A stretch of 64,000 nt of DNA from Asticcacaulis sp. AC460 (lineage in GTDB: Bacteria > Pseudomonadota > Alphaproteobacteria > Caulobacterales > Caulobacteraceae): NCBI RefSeq assembly GCF_000495795.1, contig NZ_AWGD01000023.1, forward strand, positions 1 through 64,000, given 5' to 3'. The position numbers and the translations under genes are program-made. Position 1 is the first letter of the stretch; each line of letters opens with the position of its first letter. The notes under the pieces were generated by a model. That model worked only from the letters and a program-made list of their open reading frames with translations, was not told the DNA's origin and searched no databases. This document shows, piece after piece, positions 25,359 to 35,363 of the stretch.

Positions 25359-25380
25359 GGCGGAGCTTTCGCCCCGCCCT
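25357..25380. terminator. Bidirectional terminator-like hairpin
   Basis: The stem AGGGCGG/CCGCCCT with a short internal loop overlaps the stop of the GntR gene and precedes the stop of the convergent TonB receptor gene by 8 nt. It is placed to end both transcripts; a short run TGTTGT follows rather than a strong T tract. Confidence 0.65.
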
Positions 25381-25387
25381 GTTGTCC

Positions 25388-28039
25388 TTACCACTTGGCC
25401 TTCAGGCTGACGGCGATCTTGCGACCCAAGGGCGAAGCCGCCGTGGCGTCGTAGCCACCACTGCCGTTGACGCTGGGGGCGATGTTGACATAGGGCGGGC
25501 CCTGGTCGAACAGGTCCTGCACATCCACGCCCAGGGTCAGATCCGTCCCCAACCGTTCCCCGACATTCCACGCCAGGTACAGGTCGACCGGCGTATAGGC
25601 CTCGACTTCCTGAAGCGGCGTAACGGCCGTGTCGTCATAGGCCCCGACATGCTGGACGAGGACCTGAGCGCTGAGCGGTCCCTTTTCCCACGACACCGAC
25701 GCCCGCATCTTCAGCTTCAACGGATTGAAGATCGTGTTCAGAACGTCGAGCCGGGGCGCGGCCGGCGTGATCGCCGCCTCATAGTGCGTCAGATAGGTCC
25801 CGCCGGCATAGAAGCGGAAGTCGCCATAGCTATCCGTCGGCAGCCGGTAGGTCGCGGCAAAGTCGAAGCCTTGCGTCTGCGACACACCCAGATTGTTGTT
25901 CCGCCCATCGACGAACAGGGTGACATTGTTCGGGTTGCCGCCCGGGAACGACCCGCGCAGCAGCGGGATCCCCTGACTCAGCAGGTCCAGTACCCGGTCG
26001 CGCGCCGCCGTCCCGGTCAGGATGATCCCCGTCCCGTTGAACTGGCTTTGCCGTGTCAGGATGGCCAGGTCGGACAGGTAGGTCGTCACCTGGTTCTCAT
26101 ACAGCACATCGAAATAGGTCAGGCTGGCATTGAAGCTCTTGGTCGGCCGCCAATCGACGGTGAAGGACTTGGTCTCCGCCGTTTCCGGCTTCAGGTCCAG
26201 GTTCGGGCCGGAATAGGCAAACCCGGTCAGCGGCGCCCCGCCCGCCGGATTTTGATAGTTCTGGCCGAACAGCCCGTTCGAATTGCCGTAGATCTGCGGA
26301 ATGATCGGCGCCCGGAACGACGTCCCGTACGATGCCTTGAACGTCAGCCCGTCGACCGGCGTCCAGTTGACGCCGTACTTCGGGTTGGTCGTCTTGCCGA
26401 CGTCGGAATAGTCGTCGCTGCGCACGGCCAGGGACAGGTCCAGCTTCTGGAAGCCCGGTATGGCGTTTTCGAAGCCGAAGATCGGGATCAGGGTTTCGAC
26501 ATAGGCCGAAGTCACGTCGCGCTTGAAGTAACGGAACACCATCGGCGCCGTCGGACCGCCGCGGGCGCTGCCGAGGTCGACCTCGTTCTTCTGCTGCTCC
26601 AGGCCGGCGGCGATCTTGACCTCACCGCCCGGCAGGGTGAACAGCGCGCCGGTCACCCGGATTTCACCGCCGGCGAAGCGGCCGATGGTCGGATTGATGA
26701 AGATCTGGTCGCTCAGGCCCGCCAGAACGCTGGCCGAGGTCCGCCCCAGTCCATACGGATCGAAAGCCTTGGTCGGATCGCTGCTGCCCAGCGCCGTAGT
26801 CAAGGCCGCATTGTTCAGCCCGCGCGTCTGAATCGAGTTGTCATGCGTCCGTCCGACGCCGTAGATGACCTCCAGTTTCCAGTCGTGCGGCAGCTTGAAC
26901 CGCAGGCCCGGCGTGATCTGCCAGCTCTGGGCGTGGCCGGTGATCTGGTCGCGCGGCAGGTCGTTCATGAAGTTGTAGTCGATCGTCGTGCTGGTGCCGG
27001 TGAAGCCGGTCGGCCGCACGAACCACGCATTGGTCTGCGGCACGGTCAAGGTGGCGCTGGCATAGTTGGGCTCGCGCACGAAGTCGCGCCGGCTGTAGAA
27101 GGCGTCGGCAAACACCGTCATCCACGGTGTCACCTCCTGGGTGAAGGTCGAGTTCAGCGAGACATAGTTCTGCTCGGGAAACAGGTCCTGGCCGACCAGG
27201 TCGTCGCAGGTGTTGGATGATCCGGCCACCAGACTGGCGGCATTGGCCTGGGTCAGTTGCGCCGGCATGGCGTAGGACACGCCGCCGGCCTTCAGGGTTC
27301 CGGGCGCGCAGCGCGTGACGGAATAGTTGTTGCCGCCGAACTTACGCTGGTCCGATACGAAGAAGTCCCGGTCCTCGCCTTTCAACGCCGAGCGGTTGAC
27401 CTTTTCGGCGGCGAACATGAACTGGCCGCTGTCCCATTTTTTGCCGAAGGCCACGGCGACCTGCTTCTCGTCGAAGCCGTCGGCAAAGCCGTAGCGCGCA
27501 ATCGCCTCGCCACCATTCAGGCTGCGGCGCGGAATCAGGTTGACCACCCCGGCCACGGCGTCGGAGCCGTAGATGGCCGAGGCGCCGTCGGCCACGACTT
27601 CGATGCGCTCCAGCCCCAGCGATGGCATGACCGACGGATCGATCGAGCGCGAATTGCTGACCACGCGGTGGCCATCGACCAGGATCAGGGTCGAATACGG
27701 CCCGATGCCGCGCAGATTGACGCTGTTGCCGAAGACGATATTGCCGTTGCCACCGGACTGCCCGCGTGAGTTTTCACTGACGCCCAGGTCGAAGACCTGA
27801 GGGATTTCCTTGATGATGCGGTCGGTAGTGACGGCGGGTGAGTTGGCGATGTCCTCGCGCCCCAGCGCGATGATGGACGACCCCACCGGCGCCGCGCCGC
27901 GCAGGCGCGATCCGGTGATGACGACCGGGGTATCGTCCGTGGCGGCAGCAGGGGCATCCTGAGCCACGACGGCAGCCGGGAACGCCAGCAAGGCGGCTCC
28001 GGTTAACAAGGCACGGCGGTACGCTATTACCTTCGGCAT
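25388..28039 (-). CDS. TonB-dependent outer-membrane receptor
   Basis: An 883-residue receptor: signal peptide ending PAAVVAQ, plug domain starting VVITGSRLRGAAPVGSS with the conserved IYGSDAVAGVVN, then a 22-strand barrel ending in VSLKAKW. It would import a large or scarce substrate across the outer membrane using TonB energy. It lies convergent to the GntR gene and its promoter has an inverted repeat at 28056-28076. It may feed the TRAP transporter, but this is inferred from proximity only. The ATG at 28039 has AGGGAGTG upstream. Confidence 0.95.
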   Translation of the reverse strand: MPKVIAYRRALLTGAALLAFPAAVVAQDAPAAATDDTPVVITGSRLRGAAPVGSSIIALGREDIANSPAVTTDRIIKEIPQVFDLGVSENSRGQSGGNGNIVFGNSVNLRGIGPYSTLILVDGHRVVSNSRSIDPSVMPSLGLERIEVVADGASAIYGSDAVAGVVNLIPRRSLNGGEAIARYGFADGFDEKQVAVAFGKKWDSGQFMFAAEKVNRSALKGEDRDFFVSDQRKFGGNNYSVTRCAPGTLKAGGVSYAMPAQLTQANAASLVAGSSNTCDDLVGQDLFPEQNYVSLNSTFTQEVTPWMTVFADAFYSRRDFVREPNYASATLTVPQTNAWFVRPTGFTGTSTTIDYNFMNDLPRDQITGHAQSWQITPGLRFKLPHDWKLEVIYGVGRTHDNSIQTRGLNNAALTTALGSSDPTKAFDPYGLGRTSASVLAGLSDQIFINPTIGRFAGGEIRVTGALFTLPGGEVKIAAGLEQQKNEVDLGSARGGPTAPMVFRYFKRDVTSAYVETLIPIFGFENAIPGFQKLDLSLAVRSDDYSDVGKTTNPKYGVNWTPVDGLTFKASYGTSFRAPIIPQIYGNSNGLFGQNYQNPAGGAPLTGFAYSGPNLDLKPETAETKSFTVDWRPTKSFNASLTYFDVLYENQVTTYLSDLAILTRQSQFNGTGIILTGTAARDRVLDLLSQGIPLLRGSFPGGNPNNVTLFVDGRNNNLGVSQTQGFDFAATYRLPTDSYGDFRFYAGGTYLTHYEAAITPAAPRLDVLNTIFNPLKLKMRASVSWEKGPLSAQVLVQHVGAYDDTAVTPLQEVEAYTPVDLYLAWNVGERLGTDLTLGVDVQDLFDQGPPYVNIAPSVNGSGGYDATAASPLGRKIAVSLKAKW

Positions 28040-28055
28040 TTGGTTACACTCCCTA

Positions 28056-28076
28056 TTAGTTAGTTTTTATAACTAA
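28056..28076. promoter_or_regulatory. Inverted repeat upstream of TonB receptor gene
   Basis: TTAGTTA-GTTTTTA-TAACTAA is a perfect 7-bp inverted repeat 17 nt upstream of the start codon, in the position of an operator over the promoter. The half-site TTAGTTATA also occurs at 4709-4717 upstream of the first CapA operon. The binding protein is unknown. Confidence 0.45.
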
Positions 28077-28293
28077 AGAAATGTGATTGACCGGACAGAT
28101 TGTCAACAATAAAATCTACAATATGTGCAAACAGCCGGAATGCGCGGTTTTTGGGTGACAGCCGATAAGCGCCGACGGCCAGTTCGTGAGAGAAGCTTTT
28201 ACCTGTAAAATACCCATGACATTGCCACCGAAATGGGCTAGGCGAAAGTCAGACAATTATAAGGTCGGCAAGACCTGGAAAATAGGGATAACC

Positions 28294-29295
28294 ATGAAAC
28301 GTGCACTGGGCCTGACGGTTCTCGCCTCCCTCCTGCTGGCCGCGGCTGGCACGGCGCTCACGCAAAACGCGCCGCCTCTGCCGGCGTTTCCGCAGCAGAC
28401 GCCCGAGGAAAAAGCCAAGTCCGACGCCGACCAGGCGGCCTATGCCAAGGCGCCGGACACCGAGGGCACGGGCGCCTTCCCGGCGCTGAAGGAAGAGGAT
28501 CCGGGCCTGCCCAATCACGTGGTTTACCGGCCGAAAGACCTGTCGAAGGTAGCGCCGGGACAGCTTGGCATCGTCGCCTGGGGCAATGGCGCCTGCGCAG
28601 CGGATGGCGCGGGCGCGCGCCTGCACCTGGCGCAGATGGCTTCGCACGGCTATGTCGTCGTCGCTCCCGGCGGCATCCACTCCGGCCCCGGCTCGACGCC
28701 CCTGCCGCCACAGGCGCCCGGCGCACAGGGGTTTCAGTTGCAAACGACCGCGGCCGACGTCAAGGCAGGCCTGGACTGGGCCCTGGCCGAAAACACCCGC
28801 CCGGGCAGCCCTTATTTCGGCAAGATCGATCCGGACAAGATCGCCGTGGCAGGCTTTAGTTGCGGCGGCATCCAGGCCCTGGACCTGGCCGATGATCCGC
28901 GCGTCAAGGCGGTGATCATCGAGAATAGCGGCACCTTCCCCGACGACGCCAATTTCCTCAGCGCGCTGAACGTTAGCAAGGCGACGCTGAAGACCCTGCG
29001 TACGCCGGTCCTGTATATTCTGGGCGGGCCTAAGGACATCGCCTATACTAACGGCATGGACGACTTCCAGCGCATCGACCATGTGCCGGTGATGGTGGCG
29101 TCCAACGATGCCGGCCACGGCGGCGACTTCCTGCGGCCCAATGGTGGACCGTCGGCGAAGATCGCGGTTGCATGGCTGGAATGGCAGCTTCGCGGCGACA
29201 AGACCGCAGGGGCCTATTTCGTCGGTGGAGACTGCGGCCTCTGCAAGGACCCGCAGTGGACGGTCCAGCGCAAGAATTTCCCGGAAACTCCGTAA
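28294..29295 (+). CDS. Secreted alpha/beta hydrolase
   Basis: A 333-residue exported enzyme with signal peptide MKRALGLTVLASLLLAAAGTALT and an alpha/beta hydrolase domain: nucleophile elbow GFS189CGG, an acid candidate in ILGGPKDIAY and His in NDAGHGGDF. An insertion rich in Pro/Gly (STPLPPQAPGAQG) precedes the nucleophile. The cysteine next to the catalytic serine and the overall layout resemble chlorophyllase/PET-hydrolase-like secreted esterases, but substrate cannot be named. The start is the ATG at 28294 with AGGGA upstream. The next gene follows after 13 nt and is probably co-transcribed. Confidence 0.8.
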   Translation: MKRALGLTVLASLLLAAAGTALTQNAPPLPAFPQQTPEEKAKSDADQAAYAKAPDTEGTGAFPALKEEDPGLPNHVVYRPKDLSKVAPGQLGIVAWGNGACAADGAGARLHLAQMASHGYVVVAPGGIHSGPGSTPLPPQAPGAQGFQLQTTAADVKAGLDWALAENTRPGSPYFGKIDPDKIAVAGFSCGGIQALDLADDPRVKAVIIENSGTFPDDANFLSALNVSKATLKTLRTPVLYILGGPKDIAYTNGMDDFQRIDHVPVMVASNDAGHGGDFLRPNGGPSAKIAVAWLEWQLRGDKTAGAYFVGGDCGLCKDPQWTVQRKNFPETP

Positions 29296-29308
29296 AGGGT
29301 GCAATGAC

Positions 29309-31360
29309 ATGATGCAGGACAGCGGCCGGCTCAATCGCCGGCGCCTGATGGGCTATGCTGCTGCGGGCGGAATGGCGGTACTGAGTGGTGGCGCCTGGGC
29401 CAAGGCCAAGGCCGCGCCGGATGCGCGGTTGCCGGACGGCACGGACTTTGCGCTGTGGGAACAGCCGCTCAGCTTCTCGAAGACCTATTACGTCGACAAC
29501 GGCTCGGCGGCCGCCGACGACAGTGGCCCGGGCAACCAGGCGCGGCCCTTCCGCACGATCAACCAGGCGGCGCAGGTCCTGCAGCCCGGCGAGCGCGTCG
29601 TTATCGCCGCCGGGACCTACCGCGAATGCGTGCGGCCTGCGCGCGGCGGCGACGGACCGTCGCGGATGATCAGCTATGAGGCGGCCCCCGGCGCGAAGGT
29701 CTATATCAAAGGTTCGGAAATCCTGCGCGATGGCTGGCGCCAGGAAACCGTCCATGCTGCCTTCCGTCCGGGGGGCAGCCCTCCCCCGGCCGAAGGCGGC
29801 GTGACCACCTGGCGCTATCAGTTCGACAGCGCGCTGTTTCCCGACGCCTATAACCCGTTTGCCTTGCCGAGCCTGATGGGCTCGTGGGCGTGGCTGAACA
29901 CGGCCACGGTCGATATGGGCCCCTATCTGCGCAGGCGTGGGCTGGTGTTTGCCGATGGCAAGCCGCTGGAGCCGGTGGAGCAACTGCGCGAACTGGCGGC
30001 GCCGGCCTTGCCGCCGCTTCCCGATTTCACCAAGCCGGCGACGCCGCAGAACGGACTGCCCGCACGGCGACGCGGCGGCCCGATCATGCAGGAAATCGGC
30101 GGCGTGCCTGAAGCGCGGTTCTGGGTGGACCCGTCCGGCACGGCGATCCAGATCCGCCTGGCGTCGGGCACACCCGCCGACCATCAGATCGAGGTGACGA
30201 CCCGTCAGCATGCCTTCCTGCCGATGCACAGCGGGCTGGGCTATATCCGGGTCAAGGGGCTGACCTTTCAGCATGCCGGCAATGCCTATCCCTTTCCGCA
30301 GTACGGCATGGTTTCGGCGGCCGGCGGCGATCACTGGATCCTGGAAGACAACACGCTGGAATGGGCCAATGGCCTGGGGCTCGACCTCGGCTTCGACGGC
30401 AACAGCGCCGGCGCGCCCAAGCCTGGCGTCGCGCATGTCATCCGCGGCAACACCATCCGCTTTTGTGGTGTCGGCGGCATAGGCGGCATGGGCACGAGCG
30501 ATGTCCTGATCGAGGACAATCTGATCGAATGGTGTGGCTGGGCTGACGCCGAACGCGGCTGGGAGGCGGCCGGCGTCAAGTTCCACCGCGCCCGCAACAT
30601 GATGTTCCGGCGCAATGTCGTGCGTCATATGCGCCATGCCAATGCCGCCTGGTGGGACAGCGAAGACGCCAATTGCCGCATCACCGGCAATATCTTCGCC
30701 GACGTCCTGACCGTCAGCGCCGCCGTGCACATGGAGATGAACCGCGAGCCGAACCAGATCGACAACAATATCATCTGGGACGTGCGCAATGCCGAACCGG
30801 GAACGCCCGGTCAGAGGGGCTGCGCCGGGTCGGGCCTGTTCATCAACGCCACCGACCAGTTGATGGTGGCGCAGAACCTGATCGGGCGCTGCGACAATTC
30901 GGGGATCTTCGCCATTCTGCGCCCGGACCGCGCCGGCAGCGGCCAGGCGCGCGAGAACACCATCGCCAACAATATCTTCGCCAAATGTGGCACCTCGGCC
31001 ATGGTCTTTCTCGACCGCAAGAATGCGGCGGACGGCAATGTCTTTGTCGACATGCCGACGCGGTTCCTGGGCTTCTACGAAGGCGACGCGAAAACCTATC
31101 TCGATCTGGCGGCCTGGCGCGCGGCCTATGGCTGGGACGCAACCTCTGTCGAATCCGGAATACAGATCGCGTTCGATCCCGCCACGCTGCGCCTGACCCT
31201 GTCGGGTGCCCGGGCGCTACCCAAGGTCACCTCGATCAACCGCATTCAAGGCGACCTGCTGGGTAAGCCGACTGGGGAGAGGCGCTTCGCCGGACCGCTG
31301 GCGAATCCGGCCGCAAGGGAATCGTGGTCCGTCGACCCGCGGCGGAAAAACGGCATCTAG
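29309..31360 (+). CDS. Tat-exported right-handed beta-helix protein
   Basis: A 683-residue protein. N-terminal LNRRRLMGYAAAGGMAVLSGGAWA is a twin-arginine signal. A DUF1565-like opening (KTYYVDNGSAAADDSGPGNQ, then FRTINQAAQVLQPGERVVI) leads to repeated short strands such as DHWILEDNTLEW, VIRGNTIRF, VLIEDNLIEW, MMFRRNVVRH and CRITGNIFAD, typical of right-handed parallel beta-helix polysaccharide lyases or hydrolases. The start is 29309, 13 nt after the upstream hydrolase. It likely acts on a plant or algal polysaccharide in the periplasm. Known lyase family membership cannot be fixed by eye. Confidence 0.85.
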   Translation: MMQDSGRLNRRRLMGYAAAGGMAVLSGGAWAKAKAAPDARLPDGTDFALWEQPLSFSKTYYVDNGSAAADDSGPGNQARPFRTINQAAQVLQPGERVVIAAGTYRECVRPARGGDGPSRMISYEAAPGAKVYIKGSEILRDGWRQETVHAAFRPGGSPPPAEGGVTTWRYQFDSALFPDAYNPFALPSLMGSWAWLNTATVDMGPYLRRRGLVFADGKPLEPVEQLRELAAPALPPLPDFTKPATPQNGLPARRRGGPIMQEIGGVPEARFWVDPSGTAIQIRLASGTPADHQIEVTTRQHAFLPMHSGLGYIRVKGLTFQHAGNAYPFPQYGMVSAAGGDHWILEDNTLEWANGLGLDLGFDGNSAGAPKPGVAHVIRGNTIRFCGVGGIGGMGTSDVLIEDNLIEWCGWADAERGWEAAGVKFHRARNMMFRRNVVRHMRHANAAWWDSEDANCRITGNIFADVLTVSAAVHMEMNREPNQIDNNIIWDVRNAEPGTPGQRGCAGSGLFINATDQLMVAQNLIGRCDNSGIFAILRPDRAGSGQARENTIANNIFAKCGTSAMVFLDRKNAADGNVFVDMPTRFLGFYEGDAKTYLDLAAWRAAYGWDATSVESGIQIAFDPATLRLTLSGARALPKVTSINRIQGDLLGKPTGERRFAGPLANPAARESWSVDPRRKNGI

Positions 31361-31994
31361 CAAGGTGTTAGCGGGGCGGCTGGGACAGCGCTACACCGGA
31401 TTGAAGTTTATCCGCCGCCCTTCGCAGGGCAGCATGTATTCGAAAAGATCATGCAAAATAACACCGCGCTTTTTCCCAAAAGCGTGATCGGAATGCGTTC
31501 GCCGCCGATTCCATCACGTCGACCACAAAAAAGCAGACTAATTATGCCGCACAACCAGGCTGTATGATGGAAGCCCATGCATGCTTTTTGACAGAAACGT
31601 CAACAAATCCCCCACGCCTGAAATTAATTACCATTTATTTTCAATAGTTTAAACTTCAGCGACATTCGACTAGTGCCAAAATAGCCACTTCCATCGCTGA
31701 AAAATGATTTCAGATTGACGAGTGTCGCGGTTATGCATCATATATACAGTCAGACTTATTCGCAGGATCTCACATGCAGGATGACGGGCGCGGCACGAGC
31801 TCCAGGGCTCCACCACTGCGATTCCGACACGTGCCCGAAGTAATGCCCACGAGTCTGTCAGTGCCAAGTAAATAAAAACCTATGAGATTTAGCTGATTTT
31901 TCGGCAAGATACTTATTTCTGAGAGATGAAATAGGTATATGGCGAAGCTATGCGAGGTCTCCAAAACAAATCACGCATAATACAGGGAAATATC
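31361..31994. other. AT-rich leader and promoter region of TonB receptor gene
   Basis: No gene is recognised in about 630 nt. A hairpin CGCTTTT-TCCC-AAAAGCG at 31467-31484 may end transcription of the beta-helix gene. The rest, especially 31600-31950, is clearly AT-richer than the neighbours and probably holds the promoter and leader of the receptor gene. Short open frames here have no protein-like character. Confidence 0.5.
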
Positions 31995-34900
31995 GTGAAA
32001 ATTCTAAAGGCCATGCTTTACGGCGCGTCCGGCGCCGCCATCATCTGCGGCGTTGGATTTCCACTGGTCGCGGCCTCGGCAGCTGCGGCGCAAGAGGTCG
32101 CCGCCGGCGCCACTACGGAAGCGGGTGATTCAGACGTTGTCGTGGTGACCGGGTCGCGCCTTATCAAGACAAACGAAAAATCACCGACACCGATCACGGC
32201 CGTCACCACGGAACAATTAAGCCAGACAACGCCCAGCGACATTCCTGATGCTCTGAACAAGCTGCCGCAGATCATCGGTGGCCGCACGCCGCGCACGCAA
32301 GGCAATGGCGCCAACAATAACGGCGGCAACGTCCTGGCCCTGCGCAATTTCGGTCCCTCACGCACCCTGGTGCTGTTCAACGGTCACCGCGTCGCGCCCA
32401 ACAATCAGGACGGCACGGTCAATGTCGATGTTCTGCCGCAAATCCTGATGAAGCGCGTTGACATCGTCACCGGCGGTGCATCGGCCGTCTATGGTTCGGA
32501 CGCCGTCTCGGGTGTGATCAACTTTGTCATCGACGAAGACTTCAACGGCTTCAAATATAAGCTCGATACCGGCATTTCAGGTTATGGCGACGGACGTGAA
32601 AATTCCGCCGCGGTCGCTTGGGGCACGGACGTTTTTGACGGGCGTGGACATTTTGAAACCTCCTTCCGTTACCGCCACCAGGACAAGATCCTCAATACGG
32701 ATCGTCCTTACGCCAAGGATGGACAGGTTTGGTTTCTGACCGGTAACGGATCGGTCGCGAATCCCTTTACCAATACGCCCTTTGCCCGCGTTAACAACCA
32801 GCCAATGACCGGCGTTGTAAACTGTGGCTCAGCCTGCTCGCTCAATGGTTACACGGTCACCTCGCCCGGCAATTTTGGCCCGCTGACGCGCGGTACGCCC
32901 ACGGGAAGCGGCACGATCGATAGTGGCGGCAATGGTGGCTACGTCAAATTCGGCACCTTCCGCTCAGGTCTTGAGATGAAGGACTCGTTCAGCCGGTTTG
33001 ATTATGATTTTTCTGACAACGTCCACGGTTATGCTCAGATCGCCGTGGCCGAAGCCGACATCTCCTCGGATTGGGTCAATACGGTTGTGAGCTCGTCCGG
33101 CTCGGGACGTCCCAGCACGATCTTTGCCAACAACCCGTATCTGTCGCCCACATCTCAAGCAGCTCTGGGTGCCGGCATAACCTGCGGCACGCCTGCGGCA
33201 ACCGGCTATCGCTGCCTGCCGGCAACCCCACTGACCGCCCAGGACAGATTTAGCTACGATGGCACGCTCATGCCAGGTGCGACCACGCCAGCATCGCCGG
33301 GCGTACCCTTTCTGTCTGTCCCTTCCTATATCTGGAACAAGATCGACGGTCAGGACGCCGGTCCACAAGGCCGCGTCTACAAGACCCTGTCGAATCAAAA
33401 AAGTTTGAACTTTGAAACCGGTCTGCGGGGAACCCTGGGTAATTTTGACTGGGATATCTTCTACAGCAACAGCTCCAGCGAACTGACGGTCTCGAACCCA
33501 AACAACCAACGCAACGACAGGTATCTGGCTTCGCTTGATGCCGTGATCGCGCCTCCGGGCACCCTGGTTAACGGTGTCAATGTTGGCGGCACCATTGTGT
33601 GCTGGGTGTCGACCCAGGCGCAGTATGCCTCGCTCTATAAAGGCTGCGTCCCGACCAATATCGTCGATCCGAACGGCCCGTCGTCGGCGTCCTATGACTA
33701 TCTTGTTCAGGAAACGCACTGGACCCTGAAACAGACCATGCAAAACTGGGGCGCCTCCATCGGTGGCGGGCTGGGTTTCGGACTTCCGGCGGGTGAGATC
33801 AGAGGCGCGGCTTCGGCAGATATCCGCTACCAGACGTATAAGATGACCACCAATGCGCTGGCGACGGATTTCGTCAATTGTACCGGTCTTCGTTTGTGCC
33901 TGGCGACCGGCAGTTCTGCAGGTGCGGGTGCAGCGCCAGCCTTGTGGATTCAAAACGTCAACAACCCGGTTGATGCGAAAAACAACGTTTACGAAGCCGC
34001 TCTGGAATTCACCATTCCTTTGTTGAAGGACCTGCCCCTTGTTGAGGACCTGACCTTGGCAACCGCAGGCCGTTACACAAAGTACTCAACCTTTGATGCC
34101 GTTCATTCCTGGAAGCTGGGCCTCGATTGGCATCTGAACTCGATGTTCCACGTGCGGGGCACGCAGTCGGTCGACATTCGGGCGCCAAACCTGAACGATC
34201 TTTACCAACCGGCTGGTATTTCGGCGTCGACCTTCTCGGACTTCCTGACGGGCCTAAACCAAAATACGCAGTTTCAAGTCTCCGGTAATCCGAACCTGAC
34301 GCCTGAAATTGCACGCACGACAACGCTTGGTGTCGTCTTTACGCCAAGCTTCATCCGTAACTTCAACCTGTCGGTTGATTACTACAATACGGATATGAAG
34401 GACGCCATCACGAATATCAGCTACAATAATGCGGCGATCCAAAACCTGTGTCTCGCCAGCGCGCCGGCCTACGATTCCAACTTCTGCTCGCTTGCCGTGC
34501 GCCCCATCACCAACCCGTCGGATCCGAATTACAAGACTGCGGCGAACTTCCCGACGAAAATCTTCAGTTCTCCTCTGAATGCGGCGCGTTCAACGATCAG
34601 TGGTTATGATGTCGAGGCAAACTATGTCTGGAGCATGGGAGATTTTGTGTCCTGGCTGCCGGGTCGCTTTACCGCGCGAACCTTGATCAGCGTGCAACCC
34701 ACCAATACGACGATCAATATTCCCGGAACCGCCGAGCAATGGGCCTTCCAACCTGAGTACAGGCAGACGACCTTCCTGAGCTATGTCAACGGTGACTGGA
34801 CCGTTGCCATTCAGGATCAGTATATTGGTAAGGCCAAAAAGGCGACCAGTGATCCCACAGTGGCCAGCAATAACCAAAACTATGTCATCCCTGTCCTGCC

Positions 34901-35108
34901 TTCGATGAATGTCATCGATCTGACGATCAGCAAGTCATTCGAGTTCCGGTCAGGCAAGAGCGAAGCCTTTATCAACATCACCAATCTTGGCGATACACGC
35001 GCCCCCCTAATGCCAGGCGCTGGTGTCCCGGGTCTCACCTATCCGACCGCCGGCTTCCATGACGATATGGGCCGCTACTTCACCGTCGGCGTCAAAGGTA
35101 AGTTTTAA
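31995..35108 (+). CDS. TonB-dependent receptor, large
   Basis: About 1,037 residues: signal peptide (AAIICGVGFPLVAASAAAAQ), plug starting VVVVTGSRLIKTNEKSPTP with AVYGSDAVSGVINFV, long barrel and C-terminal YFTVGVKGKF. The large size is typical of receptors for oligosaccharides or peptides in Caulobacterales and Xanthomonadales. The start is taken as the GTG at 31995, with AGGGA 6 nt upstream; an in-frame ATG at 31950 would add 15 residues before the signal peptide. Base composition is lower in GC than the other two receptors here, suggesting separate acquisition. A strong terminator follows. Confidence 0.94.
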   Translation: MKILKAMLYGASGAAIICGVGFPLVAASAAAAQEVAAGATTEAGDSDVVVVTGSRLIKTNEKSPTPITAVTTEQLSQTTPSDIPDALNKLPQIIGGRTPRTQGNGANNNGGNVLALRNFGPSRTLVLFNGHRVAPNNQDGTVNVDVLPQILMKRVDIVTGGASAVYGSDAVSGVINFVIDEDFNGFKYKLDTGISGYGDGRENSAAVAWGTDVFDGRGHFETSFRYRHQDKILNTDRPYAKDGQVWFLTGNGSVANPFTNTPFARVNNQPMTGVVNCGSACSLNGYTVTSPGNFGPLTRGTPTGSGTIDSGGNGGYVKFGTFRSGLEMKDSFSRFDYDFSDNVHGYAQIAVAEADISSDWVNTVVSSSGSGRPSTIFANNPYLSPTSQAALGAGITCGTPAATGYRCLPATPLTAQDRFSYDGTLMPGATTPASPGVPFLSVPSYIWNKIDGQDAGPQGRVYKTLSNQKSLNFETGLRGTLGNFDWDIFYSNSSSELTVSNPNNQRNDRYLASLDAVIAPPGTLVNGVNVGGTIVCWVSTQAQYASLYKGCVPTNIVDPNGPSSASYDYLVQETHWTLKQTMQNWGASIGGGLGFGLPAGEIRGAASADIRYQTYKMTTNALATDFVNCTGLRLCLATGSSAGAGAAPALWIQNVNNPVDAKNNVYEAALEFTIPLLKDLPLVEDLTLATAGRYTKYSTFDAVHSWKLGLDWHLNSMFHVRGTQSVDIRAPNLNDLYQPAGISASTFSDFLTGLNQNTQFQVSGNPNLTPEIARTTTLGVVFTPSFIRNFNLSVDYYNTDMKDAITNISYNNAAIQNLCLASAPAYDSNFCSLAVRPITNPSDPNYKTAANFPTKIFSSPLNAARSTISGYDVEANYVWSMGDFVSWLPGRFTARTLISVQPTNTTINIPGTAEQWAFQPEYRQTTFLSYVNGDWTVAIQDQYIGKAKKATSDPTVASNNQNYVIPVLPSMNVIDLTISKSFEFRSGKSEAFINITNLGDTRAPLMPGAGVPGLTYPTAGFHDDMGRYFTVGVKGKF

Positions 35109-35234
35109 GAAAAGGCCGGCTGGCCGGGGTTTCCCGGCCAACCGGAAGACTGCCTTGCGGGCGGTAGCGCGACGTACAAGGTCGCAAGGCTTCCCGGCCT
35201 TGCCCGCAACTCCTAGCTTCCCGGACACCTCTTG

Positions 35235-35263
35235 CGCCCCGCATTCGTGCGGGGCGGTTTTTT
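35235..35263 (+). terminator. Rho-independent terminator after TonB receptor
   Basis: A perfect 9-bp stem CGCCCCGCA/TGCGGGGCG with a TTCG loop is followed by GTTTTTT. It is a textbook intrinsic terminator about 125 nt after the receptor stop. Confidence 0.93.
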
Positions 35264-35363
35264 GGACGGGTATCGGCGGATTTGCGCCCGAAGCGGAAGC
35301 GCAGCAGACAATGAAGAGATTTCACAGCGCCGGCCGGATGGCGGACATGCTTCAAATCTTTCG

